Of a stretch of 5,458 bases of DNA, positions 1 through 5,458 are shown piece by piece (positions within the stretch are counted from its first letter, which is position 1; each line of letters opens with the position of its first letter). This DNA comes from Hyphomicrobiales bacterium (GTDB taxonomy: Bacteria; Pseudomonadota; Alphaproteobacteria; Rhizobiales; Beijerinckiaceae). The translations under genes were made by a program, and so were the position numbers. Location: positions 1 to 5,458 of the forward strand of contig JAQGJO010000304.1 in assembly GCA_028290595.1 (NCBI GenBank). Reading direction: 5' to 3'. The notes under the pieces were generated by a model. The model did no database searches. It saw only the letters and a list, made by a program, of their open reading frames with translations, and had not been told where the DNA came from.

Positions 1-45
1 CTCCGAAGGCAGAGGCCAGGGGTTCGAATCCCTTCGGGTGCGCCA
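1..45 (+). tRNA. tRNA-Arg(CCG), 3' part only
   Basis: The window opens inside the anticodon loop. Positions 1-7 (CTCCGAA) fit a seven-base loop with anticodon CCG at 3-5, which reads the Arg codon CGG. Then follow the 3' anticodon stem GGCAG (8-12), a five-base variable loop (13-17), the T arm AGGGG-TTCGAAT-CCCTT (18-34), the 3' acceptor strand CGGGTGC (35-41), discriminator G (42) and an encoded CCA (43-45). The acceptor strand implies a 5' end GCACCCG, which is what alphaproteobacterial tRNA-Arg(CCG) normally carries. The D arm and 5' half lie left of the window. Identity rests on the anticodon loop being cut exactly at its first base; the T arm and CCA are certain. Confidence 0.9.
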
Positions 46-101
46 ATTCTCGCAAAATCCTGCTCCAGGTTGCTCTATGATGTTGTCTCCCGCGGTGGTC
101 C

Positions 102-106
102 GGAGG
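102..106 (+). promoter_or_regulatory. Shine-Dalgarno of the VOC gene, fixes its GTG start
   Basis: GGAGG lies seven bases before the GTG at 114-116. The overlapping ATG at 112-114 is followed directly by TGA, so it cannot be the start. The site therefore supports GTG initiation. Confidence 0.75.
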
Positions 107-113
107 CGAACAT

Positions 114-482
114 GTGAGCAAGTTCAAGCCAGATGGCTGGCGCACCATCACCCCCAGAATCGTGACCGAGGACGTCGCTGGTCTGGTGGGATTCCTGAAA
201 GCAGTTTTCGGCGGCGAGGGTGCACTGCGAACCGGAGCACCCACTGAGATCAAGATTGGCGACTCCATCGTGATGATCAGCGATGGCGGCGGCGAGCGTG
301 AGACAATGCCGGCCTTCCTCCACGTCTATCTTGAGAATGCGGACGAGACCTACGGGCGTGCCATGACCGCCGGCGCCGTATCCATCGAGAGGCCCTCAGA
401 TATGCCCTACGGCGACAGGCGTGCAACCGTGCGGGATCCTTGGGGCAATATATGGCAGATAGCGACGTATCGGGAGCAATGA
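114..482 (+). CDS. VOC-family (glyoxalase/bleomycin-resistance fold, PhnB-like) protein
   Basis: This is a 122-residue protein, the usual size for a single VOC module. Seen in the sequence: the opening ITPRIVTEDVAGLVGFLKAVFG (residues 11-33), matching the first beta-alpha unit of PhnB-like proteins; EIKIGDSIVMISD (45-57); the second unit beginning FLHVYLENADETYGRAMTAGA (68-88); and the closing GDRRATVRDPWGNIWQIATY (100-119), a typical PhnB/YdcB-like ending. The metal ligands of true glyoxalase I are not evident: the first strand offers no His, and the usual terminal GHxW is GNxW. A glyoxalase I role is therefore unlikely, and substrate binding or sequestration, or another VOC reaction, is open. 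No signal peptide is seen, so it is probably cytosolic. The gene follows the tRNA by 68 nt and converges with the operon ending at 588. The fold is secure; the function is unknown. Confidence 0.85.
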   Translation: MSKFKPDGWRTITPRIVTEDVAGLVGFLKAVFGGEGALRTGAPTEIKIGDSIVMISDGGGERETMPAFLHVYLENADETYGRAMTAGAVSIERPSDMPYGDRRATVRDPWGNIWQIATYREQ

Positions 483-496
483 GACAGGCCGGCTCA

Positions 497-519
497 GACA
501 GGCGCAAGAATCGTCTGTC
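497..519 (+). terminator. Hairpin between convergent genes, possible terminator
   Basis: GACAGGCG (497-504) pairs with CGTCTGTC (512-519) over eight pairs including one G-T, with a seven-base loop. It begins 14 nt after the VOC stop. No T-run follows on either strand, so intrinsic termination is doubtful; it may only protect or pause the transcript. A second, weaker hairpin, AGAAC/GTTCT (537-541 with 549-553), read on the minus strand, is followed by a T-rich stretch (GATTTCCTTTC) and could serve the operon ending at 588. Nothing else is recognisable in 483-587. Confidence 0.3.
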
Positions 520-587
520 CGCTGCGAAAGGAAATCAGAACTGCAATTGTTCTCACCACCGGCCGCGAGCCCCCAGACCGAACCGCC

Positions 588-1358
588 TCAGATCGACTTG
601 ACCTCGCCGCCATCCATGCGAAGCGTCGAGCCGGTCATCCAGCGCGCGCCGGGCGAAACGAGAAACGCCATCAGCTCGGCGATTTCTTCCGGTTCGCCGT
701 AGCGGGCAATGCCAGCCTCTTTCGGGAAGCTGGCTGTTGCGGCCTCCACCGTCATGTCGTGCAGCGAAGCCCAGTGCTGGAGATAGGAACGGCGGCGACC
801 GGTCATCACCGGCCCCGGCAAGACACTGTTGACTTGGACGCCATCGGCGATGCCGCGATCCGAGAAGGCCTTAGCGAGCGCCACGATCGCGGCGTTGATC
901 GTGCCGACAGCCGCGTAAGGCGCTTTCGGAAACAACGCCGAGTTCCCCGACATCAGTACGACAGACCCTTTGGCTTCCTTCAACGCCGGCCACGCCGCGA
1001 TGGTCAAGCGCCGGGCGCCGTGCAGCTTGAGCGCCAGGCCGCCTTCCCACTGCTCATCGGTCATCTCGAACAGATCGATCTGGGGCACCGCGCCGGCAAT
1101 GTTGAGCAGAGCATCGATGCGGCCGAACGTTGACAGCGTCTGGTCGACGACCTGCTTCGGCGCCGAGACCTCGGCAAGGTTGATATCGATCACGAGCGCT
1201 TCGGCGCCGGCGGCGCGCACCGCCTCCGCCGTCTTCTCAAGGTTGGGACGATCGCGCGCGACGAGGACGATCGAGGAAAAGTCCCGGGCGAGCCGGACGG
1301 CGGTGGAATGGCCGATGCCCTGGCTGGCGCCGGTGACGATCGCGACGGATTTCGACAT
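588..1358 (-). CDS. SDR-fold protein (classical FabG-like frame) with a degenerate catalytic tetrad
   Basis: The 256 residues match classical short-chain dehydrogenases in length. Seen: nucleotide-binding TGASQGIG (9-16); Arg35 after the second strand, which suggests NADP(H); Asp58 before the third helix; NIAG (86-89) for the usual NNAG; PGPVMTG (181-187); and the C-terminal MTGSTLRMDGG. The catalytic positions are abnormal. Gapless alignment from memory with Comamonas 3beta/17beta-hydroxysteroid dehydrogenase (Asn111, Ser138, Tyr151, Lys155) puts Lys111, Gly138, Val151 and Asn155 there. A Tyr at 148 exists, but even taken as catalytic it is followed at +4 by Gly152, not Lys. The protein may bind a dinucleotide without normal hydride-transfer chemistry. 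It is the last gene of the leftward operon, 26 nt after the preceding hydrolase stop, with AGGAG at 1366-1370 seven bases before ATG. The fold is certain; the substrate is unknown and activity is doubtful. Confidence 0.9.
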   Translation of the reverse strand: MSKSVAIVTGASQGIGHSTAVRLARDFSSIVLVARDRPNLEKTAEAVRAAGAEALVIDINLAEVSAPKQVVDQTLSTFGRIDALLNIAGAVPQIDLFEMTDEQWEGGLALKLHGARRLTIAAWPALKEAKGSVVLMSGNSALFPKAPYAAVGTINAAIVALAKAFSDRGIADGVQVNSVLPGPVMTGRRRSYLQHWASLHDMTVEAATASFPKEAGIARYGEPEEIAELMAFLVSPGARWMTGSTLRMDGGEVKSI

Positions 1359-1384
1359 GTGATTTCTCCTGGTTTCTGATGGGA

Positions 1385-2239
1385 TCAGCGGGCAAGAAAC
1401 GCGCGGATGGCGTCTGCGATCTCGACGGCATGGGTCTCCAGCGCGAAGTGGCCGGTGTCGAAGAAGCGCACGACAGCATCTGGCATGTCGCGCTTGAACG
1501 CCTCGGCGCCGGGGGGCAGAAAGAACGGATCGTTCTTACCCCACACAGCGAGGAACGGCGGTTTGTGAGTCCGGAAATACAGCTGGAACGTTGGATAAAG
1601 CGCGACATTGCTCTTGTAGTCGCCGAACAGATCGAGCTGGACCTCATCGGCGCCGGACCGGGCCAGATAGAAATTGTCGAGTGAATAGCCGTCCGGCGAA
1701 ACCACCGCGGGCTCGGGCACGCCGTCCATATATTGCCAGACGGTAGACTCGGGCGCGAGGAAGGCGCGCAGTGCTTCGCGATTGGCTTGCGACGGCTCTT
1801 GCCAATAGGCCCGGATGGGATTCCATCCCTCGCTCAGCCCCTCCTCATAGGCGTTGCCGTTCTGCGAGATGATGGCGGTGATACGATCGGGATGTTTTGC
1901 GGCGATCCGGAAGCCTGTCGGCGCGCCGTAGTCGAAGACATAGATGGCGAAGCGCTTCAGGCCGATCACTTCAGTGAAGCGGTCGATGACGTCGGCGACA
2001 TGATCGAAGCTGTACGTGAAGCTGCCGCGCTCCGGCATGTCCGATTGGCCGAAGCCCGGCAGGTCTGGCGCGATGAGATGAAAGCGATCGGCCAGAAGCG
2101 GAATGAGATCGCGGAACATATGGCCGGCGCTGGGGAAGCCATGCAGCAAAAGCAGTGTTGGCGCATCGGCGGCGCCGGCCTCGCGATAGAATATCTTCAG
2201 GCCGTCGACGTCGGCAGATCGATATTTAATGGCAGTCAT
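1385..2239 (-). CDS. Alpha/beta hydrolase with Asp nucleophile (epoxide hydrolase/haloalkane dehalogenase-like)
   Basis: This 284-residue protein has the full alpha/beta-hydrolase layout. The oxyanion motif HGFPS is at 33-37, followed by the conserved DLPGFGQSD (59-67). The nucleophile elbow reads VFDYGAPTG (101-109), giving Asp103 rather than Ser. A cap-like region spans about 135-215. The acid Asp237 lies in WGKNDPFF and His264 in DTGHFALETH. An Asp nucleophile is the mark of epoxide hydrolases and haloalkane dehalogenases, which pass through an ester intermediate. Trp after the nucleophile, usual in both groups, is Tyr104 here, so the substrate class cannot be set. No signal peptide is seen, so it is likely cytosolic. 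It is the middle gene of the operon: start ATG at 2239 with CGGAG at 2247-2251, 33 nt after the upstream hydrolase stop. The family is secure; the exact reaction is inferred. Confidence 0.9.
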   Translation of the reverse strand: MTAIKYRSADVDGLKIFYREAGAADAPTLLLLHGFPSAGHMFRDLIPLLADRFHLIAPDLPGFGQSDMPERGSFTYSFDHVADVIDRFTEVIGLKRFAIYVFDYGAPTGFRIAAKHPDRITAIISQNGNAYEEGLSEGWNPIRAYWQEPSQANREALRAFLAPESTVWQYMDGVPEPAVVSPDGYSLDNFYLARSGADEVQLDLFGDYKSNVALYPTFQLYFRTHKPPFLAVWGKNDPFFLPPGAEAFKRDMPDAVVRFFDTGHFALETHAVEIADAIRAFLAR

Positions 2240-2272
2240 TGCATGTCTCCGTTTTGTGTTGAAAAAGCTGCG

Positions 2273-2962
2273 TCAGAGCGCGTCACGCGCCGCTTGAAGG
2301 ATGATGTCCACAACGACGCCCGGCGCGGTGACTGATGGCGTGTGATCGACCGGGTACGCCTGCACCCGCGCGGTCATCCTCGCTGCCATCAAGCGCTGGG
2401 TCGCAGGCGCGATCATGCGATCTTCCTCGGCGACGAAGAACCAGCTCGGCCGGTCCTTCCAGAGCGGCCGTTCAACTTTGGTGCTGATGCAGGGAACAGC
2501 GATCGGCCGCTGCACGGCTGCCAGAAGCGCCTGCTCTTCGGCAGAGGCGTGCTGCGCGAAGGCTGCCGCAAATGCATCATCGGGAAGCCAGATCAGGCCA
2601 TGAGCGTCAGGGGCAAGCTTCGGCGCCAGCGGATGCGGATCGGCGCGATAGAACACGTCGGCGACCGTCTCGCCCTCATCCGGCGCGAGCGCCGCGACAT
2701 AGACAAGCGAGCGAACTTTCTCACTGCGGGTCGCTGCGATGACGGCGCCGGCATAGGCATGGCCGACCAGAACGACCGGGCCTTCGACCCGCTCCAGTGT
2801 CCGGTCGAGTGCCGCCCTGTCGTCGGCCAGAGAGGTTAGTGGCAGGGGCGCCGCGAAGACGTTGAGGCCCTTTGTTTTGAGCGCGCCGATGACCTTGCTC
2901 CAGCTCGATCCATCGGCCCAGGCGCCATGCACAAGCACCACATTCATATGATTGAGGGACAT
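2273..2962 (-). CDS. Small alpha/beta hydrolase with Ala in place of the nucleophilic Ser
   Basis: The protein has 229 residues from ATG 2962, chosen because GAAGGAG lies six bases upstream and the fold begins at once (MNVVLVHGAWADGSSW, 6-21). The reading frame stays open upstream to 3340, but that stretch is Arg/Pro-rich antisense of the CGNR gene. The family is the esterase/hydroxynitrile-lyase-like group of small alpha/beta hydrolases. The HGAW oxyanion motif (12-15), acid Asp181 (AEEDR) and His207 (VDHTPS) are present. The nucleophile elbow, normally GHSYGG, is GHAYAG (67-72): the codon is GCC, Ala69. Classical serine-ester hydrolysis is therefore not expected; another role, such as ligand binding or a cofactor-free lyase-like reaction using His207, is possible. 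It is the first gene of the leftward operon, directly behind the palindromic promoter region and divergent from the CGNR regulator, which points to regulation by that protein. Confidence 0.9.
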   Translation of the reverse strand: MSLNHMNVVLVHGAWADGSSWSKVIGALKTKGLNVFAAPLPLTSLADDRAALDRTLERVEGPVVLVGHAYAGAVIAATRSEKVRSLVYVAALAPDEGETVADVFYRADPHPLAPKLAPDAHGLIWLPDDAFAAAFAQHASAEEQALLAAVQRPIAVPCISTKVERPLWKDRPSWFFVAEEDRMIAPATQRLMAARMTARVQAYPVDHTPSVTAPGVVVDIILQAARDAL

Positions 2963-2968
2963 TTCTCG

Positions 2969-2975
2969 CTCCTTC
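2969..2975 (-). promoter_or_regulatory. Shine-Dalgarno that sets the start of the first operon gene
   Basis: On the minus strand this reads GAAGGAG, six bases before ATG at 2962. It is the strongest ribosome site in the frame and rejects the much longer open frame reaching 3340. Confidence 0.8.
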
Positions 2976-3007
2976 GCCGGCTCGCTCCAGAAACTCACCC
3001 GGAGCTT

Positions 3008-3042
3008 TAGTAACCTCTTTAACTTATTTATAGAGGTTACTA
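3008..3042. promoter_or_regulatory. Palindromic operator 1 (perfect 11-bp arms, 13-bp spacer)
   Basis: TAGTAACCTCT (3008-3018) is exactly inverted as AGAGGTTACTA (3032-3042), and the spacer adds further A/T pairs (TAA at 3020-3022 with TTA at 3028-3030). It sits between the divergent CGNR gene and the hydrolase operon, 46 bp from the operon's ATG. The length, symmetry and AT-rich centre fit a dimeric repressor site better than a terminator, as no gene ends here. The likely binder, by position only, is the CGNR protein. Confidence 0.75.
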
Positions 3043-3063
3043 TTGGCAGACATAACTTGTCAA
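3034..3063 (-). promoter_or_regulatory. Possible sigma-70-type promoter of the hydrolase operon
   Basis: On the minus strand a perfect TTGACA occupies 3063-3058, inside the left arm of operator 2. An 18-base spacer leads to TAACCT (3039-3034), a poor -10 lying on the right arm of operator 1. An alternative -10, TATAAA at 3032-3027, has a better sequence but no good -35 at normal distance. The -35 box is convincing; the -10 assignment is not. Confidence 0.35.
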
Positions 3064-3082
3064 GAGCCATCGGAGAGGTTAT
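3052..3082. promoter_or_regulatory. Palindromic operator 2 (degenerate copy of operator 1)
   Basis: ATAACTTGT (3052-3060) and AGAGGTTAT (3074-3082) form an inverted repeat with 7 of 9 positions matching, again with a 13-bp spacer. The right arm shares AGAGGTTA with operator 1. The centres lie 42 bp apart (3025 and 3067), about four helical turns, so two dimers would sit on the same DNA face. The site ends 41 bp before the CGNR start. Confidence 0.6.
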
Positions 3083-3123
3083 TTGCACAGAGACGACCGA
3101 AACCAAATCGAGAGATCGCTCAG

Positions 3124-3750
3124 ATGGCTCACCCCCGCCCGCCTGCCCTATTCCTCGCCGACGCGCTCGGTCTCGACTTCCTGAACTCGGTGGCGACGCC
3201 GGTGGACACGGAGGTCGACTGGATCGGCGATGGCGACGGCTTGCTGGCCTGGCTGGAGCAGGCGCGCCTCGTGCCCGCCGACGCGCTGGAAGCTTTGCGG
3301 GCGCAAGCAATGCCTGGAGAGTTCGACAACGTGGCCGCACAGGCGCGAAGCCTTCGCGAGTGGTTCAGAGCGTTCGTCCGGCAGCACAAGGGCCGACCGC
3401 TGGCGCCGGGGGCTCTGCACGAATTGGAGCCGATCAACCGGTTGCTCGAACGCGATGAAGGATATGGACGGATCGTCGCTCCCGATCACGCAAGCGACAC
3501 CGGCCTGGAACTGCTGATGACGCGCCGGTGGCGATCGCCGGAATCGCTGCTCCTGCCGATCGGCGAAGCGCTGGCGAAATTCGTTTGCGAGGAAGACTTC
3601 TCACATGTGAAGGCGTGCGAGGGCCCGGCCTGCACGCTGATGTTCGCCGATCATACGCGAGGCCATGCGCGCAGATGGTGCAGCATGGCGATCTGCGGCA
3701 ACCGCGCCAAACAGGCCGCTCACCGGCAGCGGCTGAAGGCTCAGCAGTAG
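3124..3750 (+). CDS. CGNR zinc-finger transcriptional regulator (ABATE domain)
   Basis: The protein has 208 residues. The N-terminal part (about 8-150, starting LFLADALGLDFLNSVATP) matches the ABATE domain that precedes CGNR fingers and is thought to sense a ligand or stress. The C-terminal finger has Cys165 and Cys170 (CEGPAC), then Cys186 and Cys191, with the signature RRWCSMAICGNRAKQAAHRQR ending near 203; the basic tail is the likely DNA-contact element. ATG 3124 is chosen because family members begin just before this LDFxN block. An in-frame ATG at 3043 would place the start inside the operator region. Its ribosome site is weak (GAGAG at 3110-3114). It is divergent from the three-gene operon across 161 bp carrying two palindromes, the usual layout of a local regulator that also controls itself. 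It converges with pnkp, with 24 nt between stops. The inducer is unknown. Confidence 0.92.
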   Translation: MAHPRPPALFLADALGLDFLNSVATPVDTEVDWIGDGDGLLAWLEQARLVPADALEALRAQAMPGEFDNVAAQARSLREWFRAFVRQHKGRPLAPGALHELEPINRLLERDEGYGRIVAPDHASDTGLELLMTRRWRSPESLLLPIGEALAKFVCEEDFSHVKACEGPACTLMFADHTRGHARRWCSMAICGNRAKQAAHRQRLKAQQ

Positions 3751-3774
3751 AGGGCTTGAACCGAGTCTGTCGAT

Positions 3775-5458
3775 CTATAGCCGCGGATCAACAGGCTCGC
3801 TTTCCATCGCCAGCACGCCGAACACGCACTGATGCACGCGAGTGAGTGGCGCGTGATCGGCGAACCTGTGAAGCGCTTCCAGGCCCAGCGCAAATTCGCG
3901 CAGCGCCATTGATCGCTTCTGTCCAAGCCCGCGCTTCTTGAGGCGTACGAGATTATCCGGCTGGTCGTAGTCAGGCCCGTAGATGATGCGCAGATATTCC
4001 CGACCGCGGCACTTGATCGCCGGCTGCAGCAAGCCGCGGCCGCCGCGCGCGACGAAATCGACCGGCTTGACCACCATGCCTTCGCCGCCCGCCGCAGTAA
4101 GCGCCTCCCACCAGTCTATCGCGTCTGCGACCTGAGCTGGATCGGAGAGTTCGACGCGGCGATGCTCGGTGGCAAGGATCAGCGCGGGATCGACGCTCGC
4201 GAGCCGATGCACCTGGCTCATATGCCAGAGGTGATCCTGGTCGTCGTGGACGGAACCTTCGGTCGCAAGCAGGTGGAACGGCGCAATGCGCAGATCATCG
4301 ATACCCGCGAACGGCGCGACATAGCGGTTGTAGGCGTTACGATAAAGCAGCGCATCCTTGAGCCGCTGGGCCGTAGAATCGGCCAGTGCCCCGACATCGA
4401 TGCCACGCGCACGCGCCGCTTCGAGCGCCGAGCTTGCCGCATCGAGCCCGGAGATGGCAGCCGCACCCACAGCGGCATATTGATCGCGGATCAACGATCC
4501 GGCCTTCATGCTCCACGGCAGGATTTCGGCGTCCCACAGCACCCAGTCGGTGTTCAAATCGAGCCACAGGCCCGACGCTTCCATCGCGCTATCGACGCGG
4601 TGAAGTGCGGCAGCTTCAAGTTCGGCATCGTTGAAGAAGCGCCGCCCGGTGCGCGTCACGATCACGCCACGGCTGCCATCGGCTGCGCCAAAGCGGCGCG
4701 CCGCCACCTCCTGGTTGCGCGCGAGCACGATCAGGGCGCGCGAGCCCATATGCTTTTCCTCGCAGACCACGGTGGTCACGCCGTTAGAGCGGTAATAGGC
4801 AAGCGCCTCTTCGGGCCGCTCCAGCCAGCCATCGACCTTGCTGGTCTCGGCAGGCGACATGGTCGGCGGCAGATGGATCAGCCAGCGCGGATCGACGGCA
4901 TGGCGGCTCATCACCTCCAAGGCCGCCGCGGCATTGTCCTCTCGTATCATGACGATGCCGAAGAGGCGCGTGTCGATGACCTGCTTGCCAAGCACGTCGG
5001 CCAAGGCGAGTTGATGCAGCTGCATCTCGCCGGTCGCGGGCGAGGGATCGCCAAGCGGCCGGGCCGGCTCGTAATAGGTGCGCGCCGCCGGCACGGAGAC
5101 GAGGTCCATCTCAGGGTAACGCAGCGCGGTCAGCTTGCCGCCGAACACGCAGCCGGTGTCGATACAGAGCGTGCCATTGACCCAGTTGGCCTCGACCACC
5201 GGCGTGTGACCGTGCACGACCTTGGCGCGGCCTTTGTAATCGGCGGCCCAGTTGAAACGCACCGGCAGGCCGAACTCGTCGATCTCGCCGGTGGTTTCGC
5301 CATACATGCAGAAGCTGCGCACAGCGCCGGACGCGCGGCCCTGCATCTCCTCCTTCACCCCGGCATGGGCGACAACCAGCTTGCCGCCATCGAGCACGTA
5401 GTGGCTGATCAGGCCGTCGAGCCAGTCGCGCATGCCGGTCGCGAACTCGGGCGGTTCG
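3775..5458 (-). CDS. pnkp: Polynucleotide kinase-phosphatase-ligase Pnkp (RNA repair), C-terminal part
   Basis: The window holds the last ~560 codons; the frame is open through the right edge, so the N-terminal kinase and the start of the phosphatase are missing. Numbering from the internal Met at 5433: the end of the metallophosphoesterase domain shows His23 (VVAHAG), His76 (GHTP) and Asp92 (CIDTG), whose spacing equals His323/His376/Asp392 of Clostridium thermocellum Pnkp as I recall it. The ligase domain follows with nucleotidyl Lys227 in KHMGSR, LWDAEILPWS (299-308), EGMVVKP (451-457) and Lys474 in PAIKCRG, then the family C-terminus ending in ESEPVDPRL. All visible motifs are intact, so the protein looks functional. 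Known role of the family: healing of 5'-OH and 2',3'-cyclic phosphate RNA ends and, with Hen1, sealing, for example after ribotoxin cleavage of tRNA. Expected full length is about 850 residues. Hen1 is not in the window. Confidence 0.95.
   Translation of the reverse strand, partial: EPPEFATGMRDWLDGLISHYVLDGGKLVVAHAGVKEEMQGRASGAVRSFCMYGETTGEIDEFGLPVRFNWAADYKGRAKVVHGHTPVVEANWVNGTLCIDTGCVFGGKLTALRYPEMDLVSVPAARTYYEPARPLGDPSPATGEMQLHQLALADVLGKQVIDTRLFGIVMIREDNAAAALEVMSRHAVDPRWLIHLPPTMSPAETSKVDGWLERPEEALAYYRSNGVTTVVCEEKHMGSRALIVLARNQEVAARRFGAADGSRGVIVTRTGRRFFNDAELEAAALHRVDSAMEASGLWLDLNTDWVLWDAEILPWSMKAGSLIRDQYAAVGAAAISGLDAASSALEAARARGIDVGALADSTAQRLKDALLYRNAYNRYVAPFAGIDDLRIAPFHLLATEGSVHDDQDHLWHMSQVHRLASVDPALILATEHRRVELSDPAQVADAIDWWEALTAAGGEGMVVKPVDFVARGGRGLLQPAIKCRGREYLRIIYGPDYDQPDNLVRLKKRGLGQKRSMALREFALGLEALHRFADHAPLTRVHQCVFGVLAMESEPVDPRL

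Noticed and set aside
18..45. Attachment-site repeat made from the tRNA 3' end
   Set aside because: No second copy of the T-arm segment was found elsewhere in the window.
76..81. TATGAT as a -10 box for the VOC gene
   Set aside because: The hexamer is good but no acceptable -35 lies 16-18 bases upstream.
1733..2335. 200-codon plus-strand frame opposite the second hydrolase
   Set aside because: It is antisense to a clearly conserved gene, with no ribosome site or recognisable motif seen.
3043..3123. Earlier in-frame ATG for the CGNR gene at 3043
   Set aside because: It would add 27 residues with no family match and place translation inside operator 2; family members begin near the LDFxN block.
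2963..3340. Upstream extension of the small hydrolase frame to an ATG at 3340
   Set aside because: The extra 126 residues are Arg/Pro-rich antisense of the CGNR gene and cross both palindromes; a strong ribosome site and the start of the fold place the true ATG at 2962.
3732..3745. GCTGA/TCAGC hairpin at the end of the CGNR gene as a terminator
   Set aside because: It is only five pairs, inside the coding region, with no T-run after it.
4218..4634. Several open frames overlapping pnkp on both strands
   Set aside because: They are Arg/Ser/Cys-rich translations with no domain pattern, as expected in GC-rich coding DNA.
5431..5433. ATG at 5433 as the start of pnkp
   Set aside because: The frame stays open to the window end with family-like residues (EPPEFATG), and the kinase domain is still missing, so this Met is internal.

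Overview
The window looks like a piece of an alphaproteobacterial chromosome. It is GC-rich, carries the 3' half of a tRNA-Arg(CCG) of the form usual in that class, and its enzyme families are common in Rhizobiales and sphingomonads. The class is a fair inference; I would not name a genus.

Layout, left to right: (1) 1-45, the 3' part of tRNA-Arg(CCG), cut by the window edge. (2) 114-482 (+), a small VOC/glyoxalase-fold protein with a GTG start. (3) 483-587, a short convergent intergenic region with weak hairpins. (4) 2962-588 (-), a tight three-gene operon read leftward: a small alpha/beta hydrolase (2962-2273), a second alpha/beta hydrolase of the epoxide-hydrolase/haloalkane-dehalogenase type (2239-1385), and an SDR-fold protein (1358-588). 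Gaps are 33 and 26 nt, and each gene has a clear Shine-Dalgarno. (5) 2963-3123, a divergent promoter region with two palindromes of the same geometry, centred 42 bp apart. (6) 3124-3750 (+), a CGNR zinc-finger regulator. (7) 3775-5458 (-), the C-terminal two thirds of a bacterial Pnkp RNA-repair protein (end of the phosphatase domain plus the whole ligase domain), running off the right edge.

The central unit, regulator plus three divergent enzymes, reads as a small-molecule response module in which the CGNR protein probably binds the twin palindromes and controls both itself and the operon. What stands out is the state of the active sites. The first hydrolase has Ala where the nucleophilic Ser should be. 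The second has an Asp nucleophile. The SDR keeps its nucleotide-binding motif, but all four catalytic tetrad positions (Asn-Ser-Tyr-Lys) appear replaced, by Lys-Gly-Val-Asn. Two of three products therefore seem unable to do the textbook chemistry of their folds.

Pnkp belongs to the known Pnkp/Hen1 RNA-repair pathway. Its usual partner Hen1 is not in the window and, if present, should lie beyond the right edge.
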